A DNA stretch of 23,790 bases from RGIG4140 sp045655105 (GTDB lineage: Bacteria; Pseudomonadota; Alphaproteobacteria; CAAHEQ01; UBA3637), in NCBI GenBank assembly GCA_045655105.1, contig JAZOOQ010000054.1:1-23790 (forward strand), given 5' to 3'. Positions 6,959 to 15,160 of this stretch are shown here, piece after piece. Position 1 is the first letter of the stretch. Each line of letters opens with the position of its first letter. The notes beneath the pieces were generated by a model, which did not search any database, was not told the DNA's origin, and saw only the letters and a list, made by a program, of their open reading frames with translations. The position numbers and the translations under genes are program-made.

Positions 6959-8698
6959 ATGGCAAATTCATTTTTAGATCAAATTTATGTTCCAAGTTAT
7001 AACAGACTCTTTCAATCCACTCAGTTGAAGGGGGTTTTTTTAGGGTCTTTAATCGAAGGGCAAGAGTCTGCCTATGAAAAATATTTTGAATTGCATGAAA
7101 AAGAAACGCCAGAAGCTTTTGGCGAGCCGATTAAAAAAGAAGTGATTGATTTTATTGTTGATTCTTTAGTTATTGAAGAAGGCAAAATTTTTGGTGATAT
7201 TAAAGAAAAGTTAAGAACTGGGTTTCATCAAATTAATCGAAATTCAATCACAGGGCGGGCATTATTAAAGCATGTTCGCTTTAATCAAATTTTAAATGCA
7301 TCCGAAGATTTGCAAGGGCCGTTGGGGTGCGTTTATCGGCTTTTTGATATTATTTTTATTGATAAAGCTTTGCATCATCGCCAACCCCCCCTTGATTTAG
7401 CCACAACGTTTTTGCATGAATCTGAACACGTGATCGATGGGTTTCAAGTGCGCCCCTGGTTTATGCAAAATCAAGGATATTTTAATAAATATAACGTTGA
7501 AGTAAGAGATGGAGATGGGCCTTATTCGGCGCAACATGATTTTATTTTATATCGCTTGTTTGAGGCGGAAAAAAGAGCGCAAACATATCAACTTTTATCT
7601 GAAAATATGAGCTTTTTTAAATATATGGTTGGGATTTTTTCTTGTTTAGGAAAATCATATTTTGATTTATGTGGTTCTTTTGGAAAAGCTGTTTATGCGC
7701 TTTTTAAAAGACAAGAAACTTCTTTATTGTTGCCCCCCAAACCGCCCAAAGAAATGCAACTTCTTTTTGGGTATAAAACCAAAGTTTTTGGGAATGTGGT
7801 GAAAGCTTTTTTTAAAAATCCGTTTACCTTTTTTCAAAAAGAAAAAAGAGCCGAAATAAAAAAAGAAGTTGCCCTTCAATCCATGGCACAGCATATTCAA
7901 TATTTAATGATGCCCAATCAAAATAAGATGGATTTTCATTGGGTGGCAAATATATTAAGTCTTGGCTTTTTAGGGTTTGGATGCATGGCGACAAGTCCTT
8001 TTTGCTTATTCGCGGGATTGATGGGATGTTCCACGGTTTATGGGCTTTATTTTGCGGATAAATATTATCGTGCTGGGAGGGATGGTTGGTGCGAAAGTTA
8101 TAATAGAAATGCCTATCAATCTTCAAGAACAAAGGCTGTTTATGAAACAGATTCTTGCAAAAAATATCGCTTAGTCTTAAAGGTTTTTCAAGATAAATAT
8201 CAAGGATATTTGAAGGCGAAAGATCTTGAAAAAAGCCAAACGGATCTTGGCGAATTTGAAAGCATTTTTAGGGTAAAGAAAGAAATTGAAAAATTGCCAG
8301 CTTCTTTAAAGGCAGATGCGTTATTGATTTCGAAGTTATTTTATGATCATGCCACGGGGAAAAATAAAGCCATTTTGCCCGAATGGTGGAGCCATGAATT
8401 AATGGTGAAAGCTAAGCAAGTTCAAAGGCAAAATAAAGGATTTTCAATTGAAAGATCGGTTCAAGAATTGATTTTATTAAGATTAAAACAATCAGATATT
8501 TTTGATTTAATGATTCAAAAAGCCAAGTTAGAAGATTTTTTAAAAATTCAAACCCCTTGTTTAAAAGAAGCTTTTCTTCAAAAAAGAGCGTTGTTTTTTA
8601 AAGAGGAAAAAAGGCCTTATTCAAAAAAAGTTATTATGATTCAGTCGGCTAAAAAACGCCTTCAACATAGAAGAAAACAAAAGGAATATTCAAGATGA
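6959..8698 (+). CDS. Membrane-anchored zincin metallopeptidase, paralogue 2
   Basis: This is a 579-residue protein starting MANSFLDQIY. It contains INRNSITGRALLKHV (about residues 92-106), then HESEH at 153-157 (FLHESEHVIDG), and FEAEKR at 201-206 with the probable glutamate ligand. KNPFTFF lies at 287-293 and a long hydrophobic region, probably two membrane passes, at about 328-366. RDGWCESYNRNAYQ and SQTDLGEFE are shared with paralogue 3. The order of elements matches paralogue 1 without the G-rich insertion, which shows this is close to the ancestral layout. Its stop overlaps the next start (ATGA), so paralogue 3 is probably translationally coupled. The fold call rests on HExxH plus the conserved EAEK. 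Substrate and cell location beyond a membrane association are unknown. Confidence 0.75.
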   Translation: MANSFLDQIYVPSYNRLFQSTQLKGVFLGSLIEGQESAYEKYFELHEKETPEAFGEPIKKEVIDFIVDSLVIEEGKIFGDIKEKLRTGFHQINRNSITGRALLKHVRFNQILNASEDLQGPLGCVYRLFDIIFIDKALHHRQPPLDLATTFLHESEHVIDGFQVRPWFMQNQGYFNKYNVEVRDGDGPYSAQHDFILYRLFEAEKRAQTYQLLSENMSFFKYMVGIFSCLGKSYFDLCGSFGKAVYALFKRQETSLLLPPKPPKEMQLLFGYKTKVFGNVVKAFFKNPFTFFQKEKRAEIKKEVALQSMAQHIQYLMMPNQNKMDFHWVANILSLGFLGFGCMATSPFCLFAGLMGCSTVYGLYFADKYYRAGRDGWCESYNRNAYQSSRTKAVYETDSCKKYRLVLKVFQDKYQGYLKAKDLEKSQTDLGEFESIFRVKKEIEKLPASLKADALLISKLFYDHATGKNKAILPEWWSHELMVKAKQVQRQNKGFSIERSVQELILLRLKQSDIFDLMIQKAKLEDFLKIQTPCLKEAFLQKRALFFKEEKRPYSKKVIMIQSAKKRLQHRRKQKEYSR

Positions 8699-10560
8699 GT
8701 GATATAAAAGAAAATCTTTTAGGGTCAGCATCAAAACAAACGCTTCAATTTGTTGGAAATGGTATTTATTTAAAAAGCATTGAACCAAAAAAGAAAAGCG
8801 CTTATGAAATTTATTATGAAAATCACATTGATGAGAAAAAAACAGGCTTTGAAAAGAAAATTCCTTTAAAGGTGATAGAAGAAATTATTAAATCTTTTAA
8901 AATTGAGCCTAAAGAATATGAAGAAGAACTTCAAAGAAAATTAATCGAAGGATTAATGAACTTAAATAAACGATCAAAAACGGCCAGAAAGTTGATTATG
9001 CAACTTTATCATGGGCAAGAAATTAAAATTTCTGATAAAGACAGCGCTGAAGGATTTGTTTTGAAAAGCGAAACAAATATTTATTTTAATAAATCTCATT
9101 TATTATATGATGAGGTTAATGAGGTGGCGATTACTTTATTGCATGAAACTGGGCATTTGATTGAGCATGAATATTTAACGCCATTATGTTCTTTAGATAA
9201 AATTTATTGCGATCAACATGGTAAATCAATTCAAGGGGGGATTCAATATTTTTCAATTGATGATTATTTTAAATATTCACGTTTGACTGAAGCTGAAAAA
9301 CGCATTTTAGAAGAGCAAATTTTTGCAGAATGTTTTCCTTATCGCCGTGTTTTATTAACAAGTTTTGGGGCATGGTTTTCAAGCAAAAAAATATATTCAA
9401 TTATTTTGAATACCCTGATGAAGTTGGCGCCCCTTAAAATTGATGGTGAAAAACAATTAAAAAAAGAAAAAAACTTGCGCACTATGACGAATAAATTAAG
9501 ACGTATGCGCCTTTGGATGAAAGAAGCATTCAAATCACGTTTTTCTTTATTTAGCAAACAAGGAAGACTTGCGTTAGAAGAAAAAGCGTTTAACCAAGCA
9601 GTTGCCCATCGGATGAGAGAGTTTCTTTTACCACAACAAGAAGATGAAAAGAATTTAAAAACGAGAAGAAACTTAAGCACGAAAGAAATTTGTTTAGATA
9701 CACTTAATTTTGTTTTTTTTATAGGTTATATGATAGCCGCTTCTTGCTTGGTTCATAATTACGTTATTGCCCCTTTAAAAAATAATGCTATTAACATGAT
9801 GGCAGTAAACAAGATGGCTGAAGTTATTAAATTTGGTGTTTTATCTTTATGTGGGAGTGGGTGTTTATTTGCAAGAAATATGTTTAAAGAGGCTTTAAAT
9901 AGGGGTAATCAATTTTTAAAAAAATCAAGAGATCGTTGGTGCGATACTTATAATTACCAAGCTCAACGCAATTCATTGAGGCAATATCTAAATGGCCGAT
10001 CAAATAAAAAAGGAATGGATTTGTTTGTTGAGGCATTTTGCCATAAATATCAAAGAGCTTTACAGCCAGAAGATATTAAAAACAGCCAAACAGATCAAGG
10101 TGAGTTTGAAAAAGAAAATCGAAAAAGGCGTTTTATTACCACCTTAACAAAAGAGTTGCAACAAGATTTTACTGATTTGAGCTTGATGATTTATGCTTGC
10201 AATAAAGAGATAAATAATGCTTCATCAAAAGGCAGTTATGTTGATTGTTGGAATGAATTATATTTTAATGCATATAAAATTTATTTGAATCAAAAAAAGA
10301 AAGTTCCATTTCAAAAGGTTATGGAAGATTATTTGTTGCAAGAAATTAAAGCGGGCGACCACTTTGAAATAGTGGCAAGATATGTGCCTGTTGAGGCTGT
10401 AAAAGCCCTTCGAACACCTGCTTTTAAAAAAGCGCTTTATGCCAGAAAGTTAAAGTTTGCTCAAGTGGCCTTGAAAGCGCGAAAAGAAGTGCTTTTTCAG
10501 ATTCAAAAGAATTATTTTAAAGTTTTAATCAATCAAAAAAACGTTAAAGAACGTGATTAA
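8695..10560 (+). CDS. Membrane-anchored zincin metallopeptidase, paralogue 3
   Basis: This is a 621-residue protein. LNKRSKTARKLIMQL (residues 90-104) precedes HETGH at 150-154 (LLHETGHLIEHE). TEAEKR at 198-203 carries the likely third ligand. Hydrophobic segments at about 340-405 suggest two membrane passes. RDRWCDTYN and SQTDQGEFE are shared with paralogue 2. The start overlaps the previous stop by 4 nt, with no promoter or strong ribosome site of its own. It is therefore expected to depend on the leaderless transcript from 6959. The three paralogues have diverged far in sequence but kept the active-site residues, which suggests selection for different targets rather than recent duplication. 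Confidence 0.75.
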   Translation: MSDIKENLLGSASKQTLQFVGNGIYLKSIEPKKKSAYEIYYENHIDEKKTGFEKKIPLKVIEEIIKSFKIEPKEYEEELQRKLIEGLMNLNKRSKTARKLIMQLYHGQEIKISDKDSAEGFVLKSETNIYFNKSHLLYDEVNEVAITLLHETGHLIEHEYLTPLCSLDKIYCDQHGKSIQGGIQYFSIDDYFKYSRLTEAEKRILEEQIFAECFPYRRVLLTSFGAWFSSKKIYSIILNTLMKLAPLKIDGEKQLKKEKNLRTMTNKLRRMRLWMKEAFKSRFSLFSKQGRLALEEKAFNQAVAHRMREFLLPQQEDEKNLKTRRNLSTKEICLDTLNFVFFIGYMIAASCLVHNYVIAPLKNNAINMMAVNKMAEVIKFGVLSLCGSGCLFARNMFKEALNRGNQFLKKSRDRWCDTYNYQAQRNSLRQYLNGRSNKKGMDLFVEAFCHKYQRALQPEDIKNSQTDQGEFEKENRKRRFITTLTKELQQDFTDLSLMIYACNKEINNASSKGSYVDCWNELYFNAYKIYLNQKKKVPFQKVMEDYLLQEIKAGDHFEIVARYVPVEAVKALRTPAFKKALYARKLKFAQVALKARKEVLFQIQKNYFKVLINQKNVKERD

Positions 10561-10605
10561 TTTGCTTTATTTTTAAGAAAAAAGCGGTTTTTGGTGTTTT
10601 TTTTC

Positions 10606-10634
10606 TTGTGAGATGTTAAAAACCATGGTATCTT
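10606..10634 (+). promoter_or_regulatory. Possible promoter of the ankyrin operon
   Basis: TTGTGA (10606-10611), 17-nt spacer, TATCTT (10629-10634), about 40 nt upstream of the first ATG. An A/T-only hairpin (AAGAAAAAA 10575-10583 / TTTTTTCTT 10599-10607) just before it may terminate the zincin transcript. Both are weak calls. Confidence 0.4.
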
Positions 10635-10673
10635 GAAAGATATAGTGTTTTTTTTTATTGCTTAAAGGGGAGC

Positions 10674-11912
10674 ATGAAAAAAGGGGGGGAGATGATACGA
10701 GATAATAAAAGCACCATAGAACGATTGATGGATTTTTTCGGATTTAAAAGTTTTGAAAATCAAGGAGATACGGCTTCATCATCTTCTTCCTCAACGTCTT
10801 CATCATCAACATCAAATAGCGATTTTGAAATTGTTGATACGATAAAAAACTTGACCTGGCGCGATATTTTTCGCCCCGGTGAGGTGTTTACTCAGATTTT
10901 TCACCCTTCTTCCGTTGAGCGCGAAGAATCAAAAAAATCAGGCGGATTATTAGATGTTTTGCAAACGCATTCCTATGGTCTTGTTTCATTAGAGGGGGAA
11001 AATACTTCTCTAAATCAAGGGCAGCGAACAGAATCTTTTTCTTGGAAAGGATTGTTTAACGATTGGCTTTATGGCCCAGAGGGAACGGGGCAAAACAATA
11101 ATTTGGGCTCTCAGGCAACTCAACCAACTCAAGCACCAAGCTCAGTTCAGCCAACTCAAGCACCAGCGCAAGGAGAGATTGCCTTGCAACAACCAGCTAA
11201 TCCAAAAGATCAAGCTTTAATTCAAGCAATTGAAAATAAAGATGAAAAGCAAGTGACAGCTCTTTTAAATGAAGGAGCGAATCCAAATGCGGTGAATCAA
11301 TATGGGGAATCTGCCTTGCAATTAGCCGTTGAAAACGGATCAATTGAAATGGTTGATGCCTTAATTGAACATCAAGCAGATGTGAACAAAGTTTCGGCAA
11401 CGCCTGAAGCACGGGCACCTTTGTTGGTGGCGGCAGAACGGGGGGATGAGGCCATGGTTCATCGGCTTTTAGAAGCAGGTGCTGATGCCACAAAAAAAGA
11501 TGAACAAGGCAAAACCGCTATGCATTATGCCACAAGCAGGGCTATGATGGGTGATTTAATTGAACATGGGGGCGATTTGATGGCCGAAGATTTGAATGGC
11601 AGAGCGCCCTTGCATGATATGGTTGCCAGAGGGGAATATGAAGTGATTGATGAGGCGCTTTTTTATGGCGCAGATCCTTCAAAGGCAGATGTAAATGGCA
11701 GAACGGCTTTGCAAGAGGCCGCTTTGAATGGGCATGAGGCGATTTATCAATCTTTAAAAGATCACATGGCGCTTTTTCAAGAAAGAGGTGATGGCACTGA
11801 TCCAAATTTAACAAGAGCTTTGAATGAAAGTGGGGCAGAAGTTGTTCAAGCACAAGAAGGTTCATCAGTTGCCAGAGCAAGAAATCAGATGGATCAACGA
11901 GGTAACCGATAA
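10674..11912 (+). CDS. Ankyrin-repeat protein
   Basis: The protein is 412 residues long from ATG 10674. A second in-frame ATG at 10692 also has a G-rich ribosome site, so the start is uncertain by six residues. The N-terminal 170 residues contain a Ser/Thr tract (about 33-48) and Gln/Pro/Thr-rich linkers with no recognised domain. Residues about 175-370 form five to six ankyrin repeats, seen in ALLNEGANPNAVNQYGESAL, LIEHQADVNK, LLEAGADATKKDEQGKTAMH and YGADPSKADVNGRTALQEAA. Ankyrin repeats bind proteins, and in host-associated bacteria they are common in secreted effectors. There is no signal peptide. It starts a probable operon with the two genes that follow, ending at the terminator at 14353. 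Confidence 0.85.
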   Translation: MKKGGEMIRDNKSTIERLMDFFGFKSFENQGDTASSSSSSTSSSSTSNSDFEIVDTIKNLTWRDIFRPGEVFTQIFHPSSVEREESKKSGGLLDVLQTHSYGLVSLEGENTSLNQGQRTESFSWKGLFNDWLYGPEGTGQNNNLGSQATQPTQAPSSVQPTQAPAQGEIALQQPANPKDQALIQAIENKDEKQVTALLNEGANPNAVNQYGESALQLAVENGSIEMVDALIEHQADVNKVSATPEARAPLLVAAERGDEAMVHRLLEAGADATKKDEQGKTAMHYATSRAMMGDLIEHGGDLMAEDLNGRAPLHDMVARGEYEVIDEALFYGADPSKADVNGRTALQEAALNGHEAIYQSLKDHMALFQERGDGTDPNLTRALNESGAEVVQAQEGSSVARARNQMDQRGNR

Positions 11913-11927
11913 AAAAGGAGATGGTTC

Positions 11928-11987
11928 ATGAGTGAACATATTCAAAAATTGCAAGAAGATAATCGACGCATGAGAGAAGAAACTTAA
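11928..11987 (+). pseudogene. Severed 5' end of the 12027-13196 gene (or leader peptide)
   Basis: ATG 11928 has the best ribosome site in the area (AAAAAAGGAG, 7 nt away) and encodes MSEHIQKLQEDNRRMREET, then TAA at 11985-11987. The frame beyond the TAA (GLAQEDWSEWEDI) is open and continuous with the 12027 gene, with similar charged helical character. It looks like a nonsense mutation (for example CAA to TAA). A regulatory leader peptide is the alternative. Confidence 0.6.
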
Positions 11988-12026
11988 GGCCTTGCTCAAG
12001 AAGATTGGTCTGAATGGGAAGATATC

Positions 12027-13196
12027 ATGCGAGAAACAACGCCTGAAATGAGGGCGAAAGCTCTAGCAGATGGCGAAGAGATGAGACGACATGCTCAAGA
12101 AGGGTTAGAAAGTGTAAGAAGATTAACCCCAGAGGATATGGCCCTGAGTCATGGGCGAAGAAATTTATCTCGAGAGGAAAGAGCGTTATATCGGGAACGA
12201 AGAGAATTATATATTGAGCGACTTGAAACTGTAATCGCAGTTGCAAATGCCAGAATGGAGTTTTTAGAACCGCTTATTGAAGTTGATCAAGAACGTGCTG
12301 CCTTAGAGGCATCAAGAGAAGCGATGGTTCCCCAAATGGAAGAAGAGGAGGCAAATCCTCAAGCTCAAGAAGAGGGGGATGAATATAATGGTTTTGATTG
12401 GACAGAGGTTGAAGAGGCGGTTGAACGCGAATCAGCAGAGCTGGAGTCAACTCAAGTATATAAAAATCGGGTGTCTTCATCTAGGCAAGCATGGGCAACA
12501 ATGGAAAGAAGAAGTTCGCCCGTGACCCCAACTGGCGCTAGGATTCATGGCGCAGAAAGGGAAAGTTCTGCCCCTCGATCAATGGCGGGAAATGAAGCGG
12601 CGCCACAACCGGCCTCTCGAGCAATGGTGGAAAATGGAGTAGAGACACAACCAGTCCCTCGAGCAATGGCGGAAAATGGAGTAGAGACACGCCCTGTGGC
12701 AGGTGTTTCAGACTCTCGAGCTAGGTATCCTGAAAATCCCTCTTCAGTAAGAGATGAAAGCGAAACGCCACAAACAGAAACGCCCATTTCCTCAACGCGT
12801 TCAAATACCTCAAGATCAAAAAGCCCTTCCGAAGCGCCCAATTTCTGGCAACGCTATATGCCAGAAGAACTTGGTGGTTGGTCAAAAGAAAAAGTTGCTG
12901 ATTGGGATCGCAGGCATCCAAAAGAAGTAACTAACGCTCACACACAAAGCGCTCATGAGAACCGCGAAGTTTTTAAAGGCGTGACAGTTAGGGAGTTAAG
13001 AGAGGCTGGATACTCAAATGAACAGATTCAAAGAATGGATAATATGGTAAGCCAAGCTCAAAACCGATCAGGAGGATTAATTGCAACGCTTGGGATGGCA
13101 GCGCAAGAAACGCTTACAAGAGAAGATTATCAACAAGCTGGCCTTAATAATCAAGATATGGCAACGATTTATAAGTTATCGCAAAATGATCGATAA
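12027..13196 (+). CDS. Protein with C-terminal WQRYMPEELGGWS module, helical N-terminus
   Basis: This is a 389-residue protein from ATG 12027, which has a modest GGAAGA ribosome site. Its original start was probably ATG 11928 (see the severed 5' end). Residues 1-140 are highly charged and helical. Residues about 165-235 contain near-repeats of the form ARAMVENGVETQPVP, a low-complexity linker. The C-terminal 120 residues contain NFWQRYMPEELGGWSKEKV, then REVFKGVTVRELREAGYSNE and DYQQAGLNNQDMATIYKLSQ. These match the end of the next protein almost segment for segment. No signal peptide or membrane segment is seen. The family is not recognised. A conserved C-terminus shared by proteins with different N-termini could be a secretion signal or an anchoring module, but that is inference. 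Confidence 0.7.
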   Translation: MRETTPEMRAKALADGEEMRRHAQEGLESVRRLTPEDMALSHGRRNLSREERALYRERRELYIERLETVIAVANARMEFLEPLIEVDQERAALEASREAMVPQMEEEEANPQAQEEGDEYNGFDWTEVEEAVERESAELESTQVYKNRVSSSRQAWATMERRSSPVTPTGARIHGAERESSAPRSMAGNEAAPQPASRAMVENGVETQPVPRAMAENGVETRPVAGVSDSRARYPENPSSVRDESETPQTETPISSTRSNTSRSKSPSEAPNFWQRYMPEELGGWSKEKVADWDRRHPKEVTNAHTQSAHENREVFKGVTVRELREAGYSNEQIQRMDNMVSQAQNRSGGLIATLGMAAQETLTREDYQQAGLNNQDMATIYKLSQNDR

Positions 13197-13235
13197 GTTT
13201 GATTTTAATTTTAAGTAAAAAAAAGGAGAAGACCA

Positions 13236-14330
13236 ATGAGCGAAGAAAATCAACCAAAGACATATGACGAAATGACAGAACAAGAACGAGTTGCTTATAT
13301 GCAAAATCTTGGAACCAAACCATTTGAGAGTATGACTCCAGAGGAAAGAGCCTTTTGTCTGGAATATCTTAGGAATAGAGATGAACAGTTGACCGATCAA
13401 GAAGATAAAGATGCCAAAAAGGCTGATGAAGAAAGAGCGCGTCAAGAAGAAGAAAGAGCCAGACAACAAGATAGAGAGAGCAAAGTTCAAGCTGACACGT
13501 CGGCAAGAGCTGCACTTGAAACACCAGAAGCTCAAGCTCATAAAAAAGTGATTGCTGATCAAGAAGCCCGCCTTTCTTCAATTGAAGCTTTGGAAAAGAA
13601 GTTGGATGAAACGGAAGATGAAGCCACTCGTAAGCAAATTGAAGCTCAAATTGAAGCACTTGAAAAGCAAGTTGAAGAAAATGAAGATGCCTATGATGCT
13701 TCAAGAGCTTATATGGAAGATTTGAATGATAAAGTTGAAGATGCGCAAGAAGATTTGCAAGATATTTATGATGAAGAATTAGCTGCCGTTCGTCGAGAAG
13801 GAATTGGGCCAAATCCATGGCAACGTTATATGCCAGAACTTTTGGGCGGTTGGTCTAGCGAAAAAGTTGAAGAATGGGATAAAGCGCATCCTAAAGGAGA
13901 AAGAGCTGATGCGGGTGGGCCAAACATATGGCAACGATATATGCCTGAAGAACTTGGGGGTTGGTCAAGCCAAAAAGTTGAAGAATGGGATAAAGCGCAT
14001 CCAAAACCTCAACAACAAGAAACTTCTCAACCAAAAAGATCTGCCCCAAAAACAGGCGAAGATCGCGAAGTTTTTAGTGGCGTGACGGTAAAAGAGTTAA
14101 GAGAATCGGGATACACAAGCGAACAGATTCATAAACTTGATCTGATGAGCGCTCAAGCCGTGAATCGTGCCAGACAAGATGCAAGATCTCAAGGTATGGG
14201 CTTGAGCGAACGTTTAGCAGCCAGTGGCGCAATTCGTATCACCGAGCAAGATTATCAACAAGCTGGATTTAATAATCAAGATATAGCCACGATTTATAAG
14301 TTATCGCAAAACGATAACAACAATCGATAA
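13236..14330 (+). CDS. Coiled-coil protein with duplicated WQRYMPEELGGWS module
   Basis: A 364-residue protein with a strong AAAAGGAG ribosome site. Residues about 45-185 are Glu/Lys/Ala/Gln-rich and predicted coiled coil (EALEKKLDETEDEATRKQIE and neighbours). Two tandem copies of a roughly 32-residue module follow, NPWQRYMPELLGGWSSEKVE and NIWQRYMPEELGGWSSQKVE, each ending EEWDKAHPK. The terminal domain REVFSGVTVKELRESGYTSE ... DYQQAGFNNQDIATIYKLSQ matches the preceding protein. It is the last gene of the operon, 39 nt after its neighbour and just before a strong terminator. Function unknown. The module duplication indicates recent growth by recombination. Confidence 0.75.
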   Translation: MSEENQPKTYDEMTEQERVAYMQNLGTKPFESMTPEERAFCLEYLRNRDEQLTDQEDKDAKKADEERARQEEERARQQDRESKVQADTSARAALETPEAQAHKKVIADQEARLSSIEALEKKLDETEDEATRKQIEAQIEALEKQVEENEDAYDASRAYMEDLNDKVEDAQEDLQDIYDEELAAVRREGIGPNPWQRYMPELLGGWSSEKVEEWDKAHPKGERADAGGPNIWQRYMPEELGGWSSQKVEEWDKAHPKPQQQETSQPKRSAPKTGEDREVFSGVTVKELRESGYTSEQIHKLDLMSAQAVNRARQDARSQGMGLSERLAASGAIRITEQDYQQAGFNNQDIATIYKLSQNDNNNR

Positions 14331-14352
14331 GCTTTTTTCGTTTTAATCAGAA

Positions 14353-14396
14353 AAAAAAGGATTTTAAGGAAACTTAAAGTCCTTTTTTCTTTTTTT
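14353..14396 (+). terminator. Strong intrinsic terminator after the ankyrin operon
   Basis: A 16-bp stem (14353-14368 / 14373-14388) with one G-U pair and a GAAA tetraloop, followed by CTTTTTTT. The upstream A tract makes it potentially bidirectional. It insulates the repressor promoter that follows. Confidence 0.9.
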
Positions 14397-14407
14397 AATA
14401 AAGATGC

Positions 14408-14470
14408 TTGACAGGGGATTTAAATTGTATTATACAATAAATTATCATACAAAAAATAATTTTATATGAT
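14408..14470 (+). promoter_or_regulatory. Repressor promoter with palindromic operator
   Basis: TTGACA (14408-14413), 17-nt spacer, TATACA (14431-14436). A perfect dyad ATTGTAT-T-ATACAAT (14424-14438) covers the -10, the expected place for an autoregulatory operator. A second weaker dyad, ATCATA (14444-14449) / TATGAT (14465-14470), lies in the leader. Binding by the adjacent repressor is inferred. Confidence 0.75.
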
Positions 14471-14506
14471 GATATGTTAATAAATATACAAAAAAGGCGG
14501 TTAACT

Positions 14507-15157
14507 ATGTCTAAAGATTATGCTCAATCACAAAGAATGCTTCAATGTCGTTTACAGTTGGGGTGTCGCGATGCGATGGATTTTTATAAAAAATATGCTG
14601 ATGGGGGAAGGCTTTTTTCTTATCAAAAATATCAAAAACATGAATCAGGCGAACGTGCTTTGAATGAAAAATCCGCTATGCTCTATGCCGAAATTTATCG
14701 CGTTGATTGGAAATGGCTTTTAAATGGAGGCGAAAAATCAGATATGATTCAAATTGATATGGTTGACGCGGTGGCTTGTTGCGGTAATGGCATTGTGAAC
14801 TTTGAAACAAACGTGATCGGCAGACAAAGCTTATCTTTAACGGCTTTAAAAGAATTAACTCCCGTTGCGCCAGAGAATATTAAAATTTTAAAAGTGGTGG
14901 GTGATAGTATGGAACCAACAATTTCATCAGGCGATTTTGTTTGGGTGGATATTTCAAGTCAATCCCCAGTGAGTGATGGTATTTATTTATTTTGCATCGG
15001 CGATCGCTTGGTTGTGAAACGTTTGCAAATTAATCCATTTGATAATTCGGTTGAAATTATGTCTGATAACACGAAATATAAACCTTTAAAAGCCATGGAT
15101 TATCAGATGGTGAATGTTGTTGGTCGTGTGATATCATATACCAAAATGATTGGATAA
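14507..15157 (+). CDS. LexA/CI-like repressor, S24 peptidase family
   Basis: This is a 216-residue protein starting MSKDYAQSQR; AAGGCGG lies about 7 nt upstream. An upstream in-frame ATG at 14474 has no ribosome site. The N-terminal 75 residues are helical, with a helix-turn-helix-like stretch SYQKYQKHESGERALNEKSA as in phage CI proteins. The C-terminal S24 domain has GDSMEPT with the catalytic serine and LVVKRLQ with the catalytic lysine. The cleavage region reads VACCGNG, so the scissile bond would be Cys-Gly (UmuD-like) where most repressors have Ala-Gly. It probably represses its own promoter and perhaps phage-type genes nearby, and is released on RecA-stimulated self-cleavage. The following membrane protein gene begins 3 nt after its stop. 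Confidence 0.9.
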   Translation: MSKDYAQSQRMLQCRLQLGCRDAMDFYKKYADGGRLFSYQKYQKHESGERALNEKSAMLYAEIYRVDWKWLLNGGEKSDMIQIDMVDAVACCGNGIVNFETNVIGRQSLSLTALKELTPVAPENIKILKVVGDSMEPTISSGDFVWVDISSQSPVSDGIYLFCIGDRLVVKRLQINPFDNSVEIMSDNTKYKPLKAMDYQMVNVVGRVISYTKMIG

Positions 15158-15160
15158 AAA

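Noticed and set aside
12274..12921. Minus-strand frames opposite the 12027 gene
   Set aside because: They are shadows of a strongly coding plus-strand gene and have no ribosome sites.
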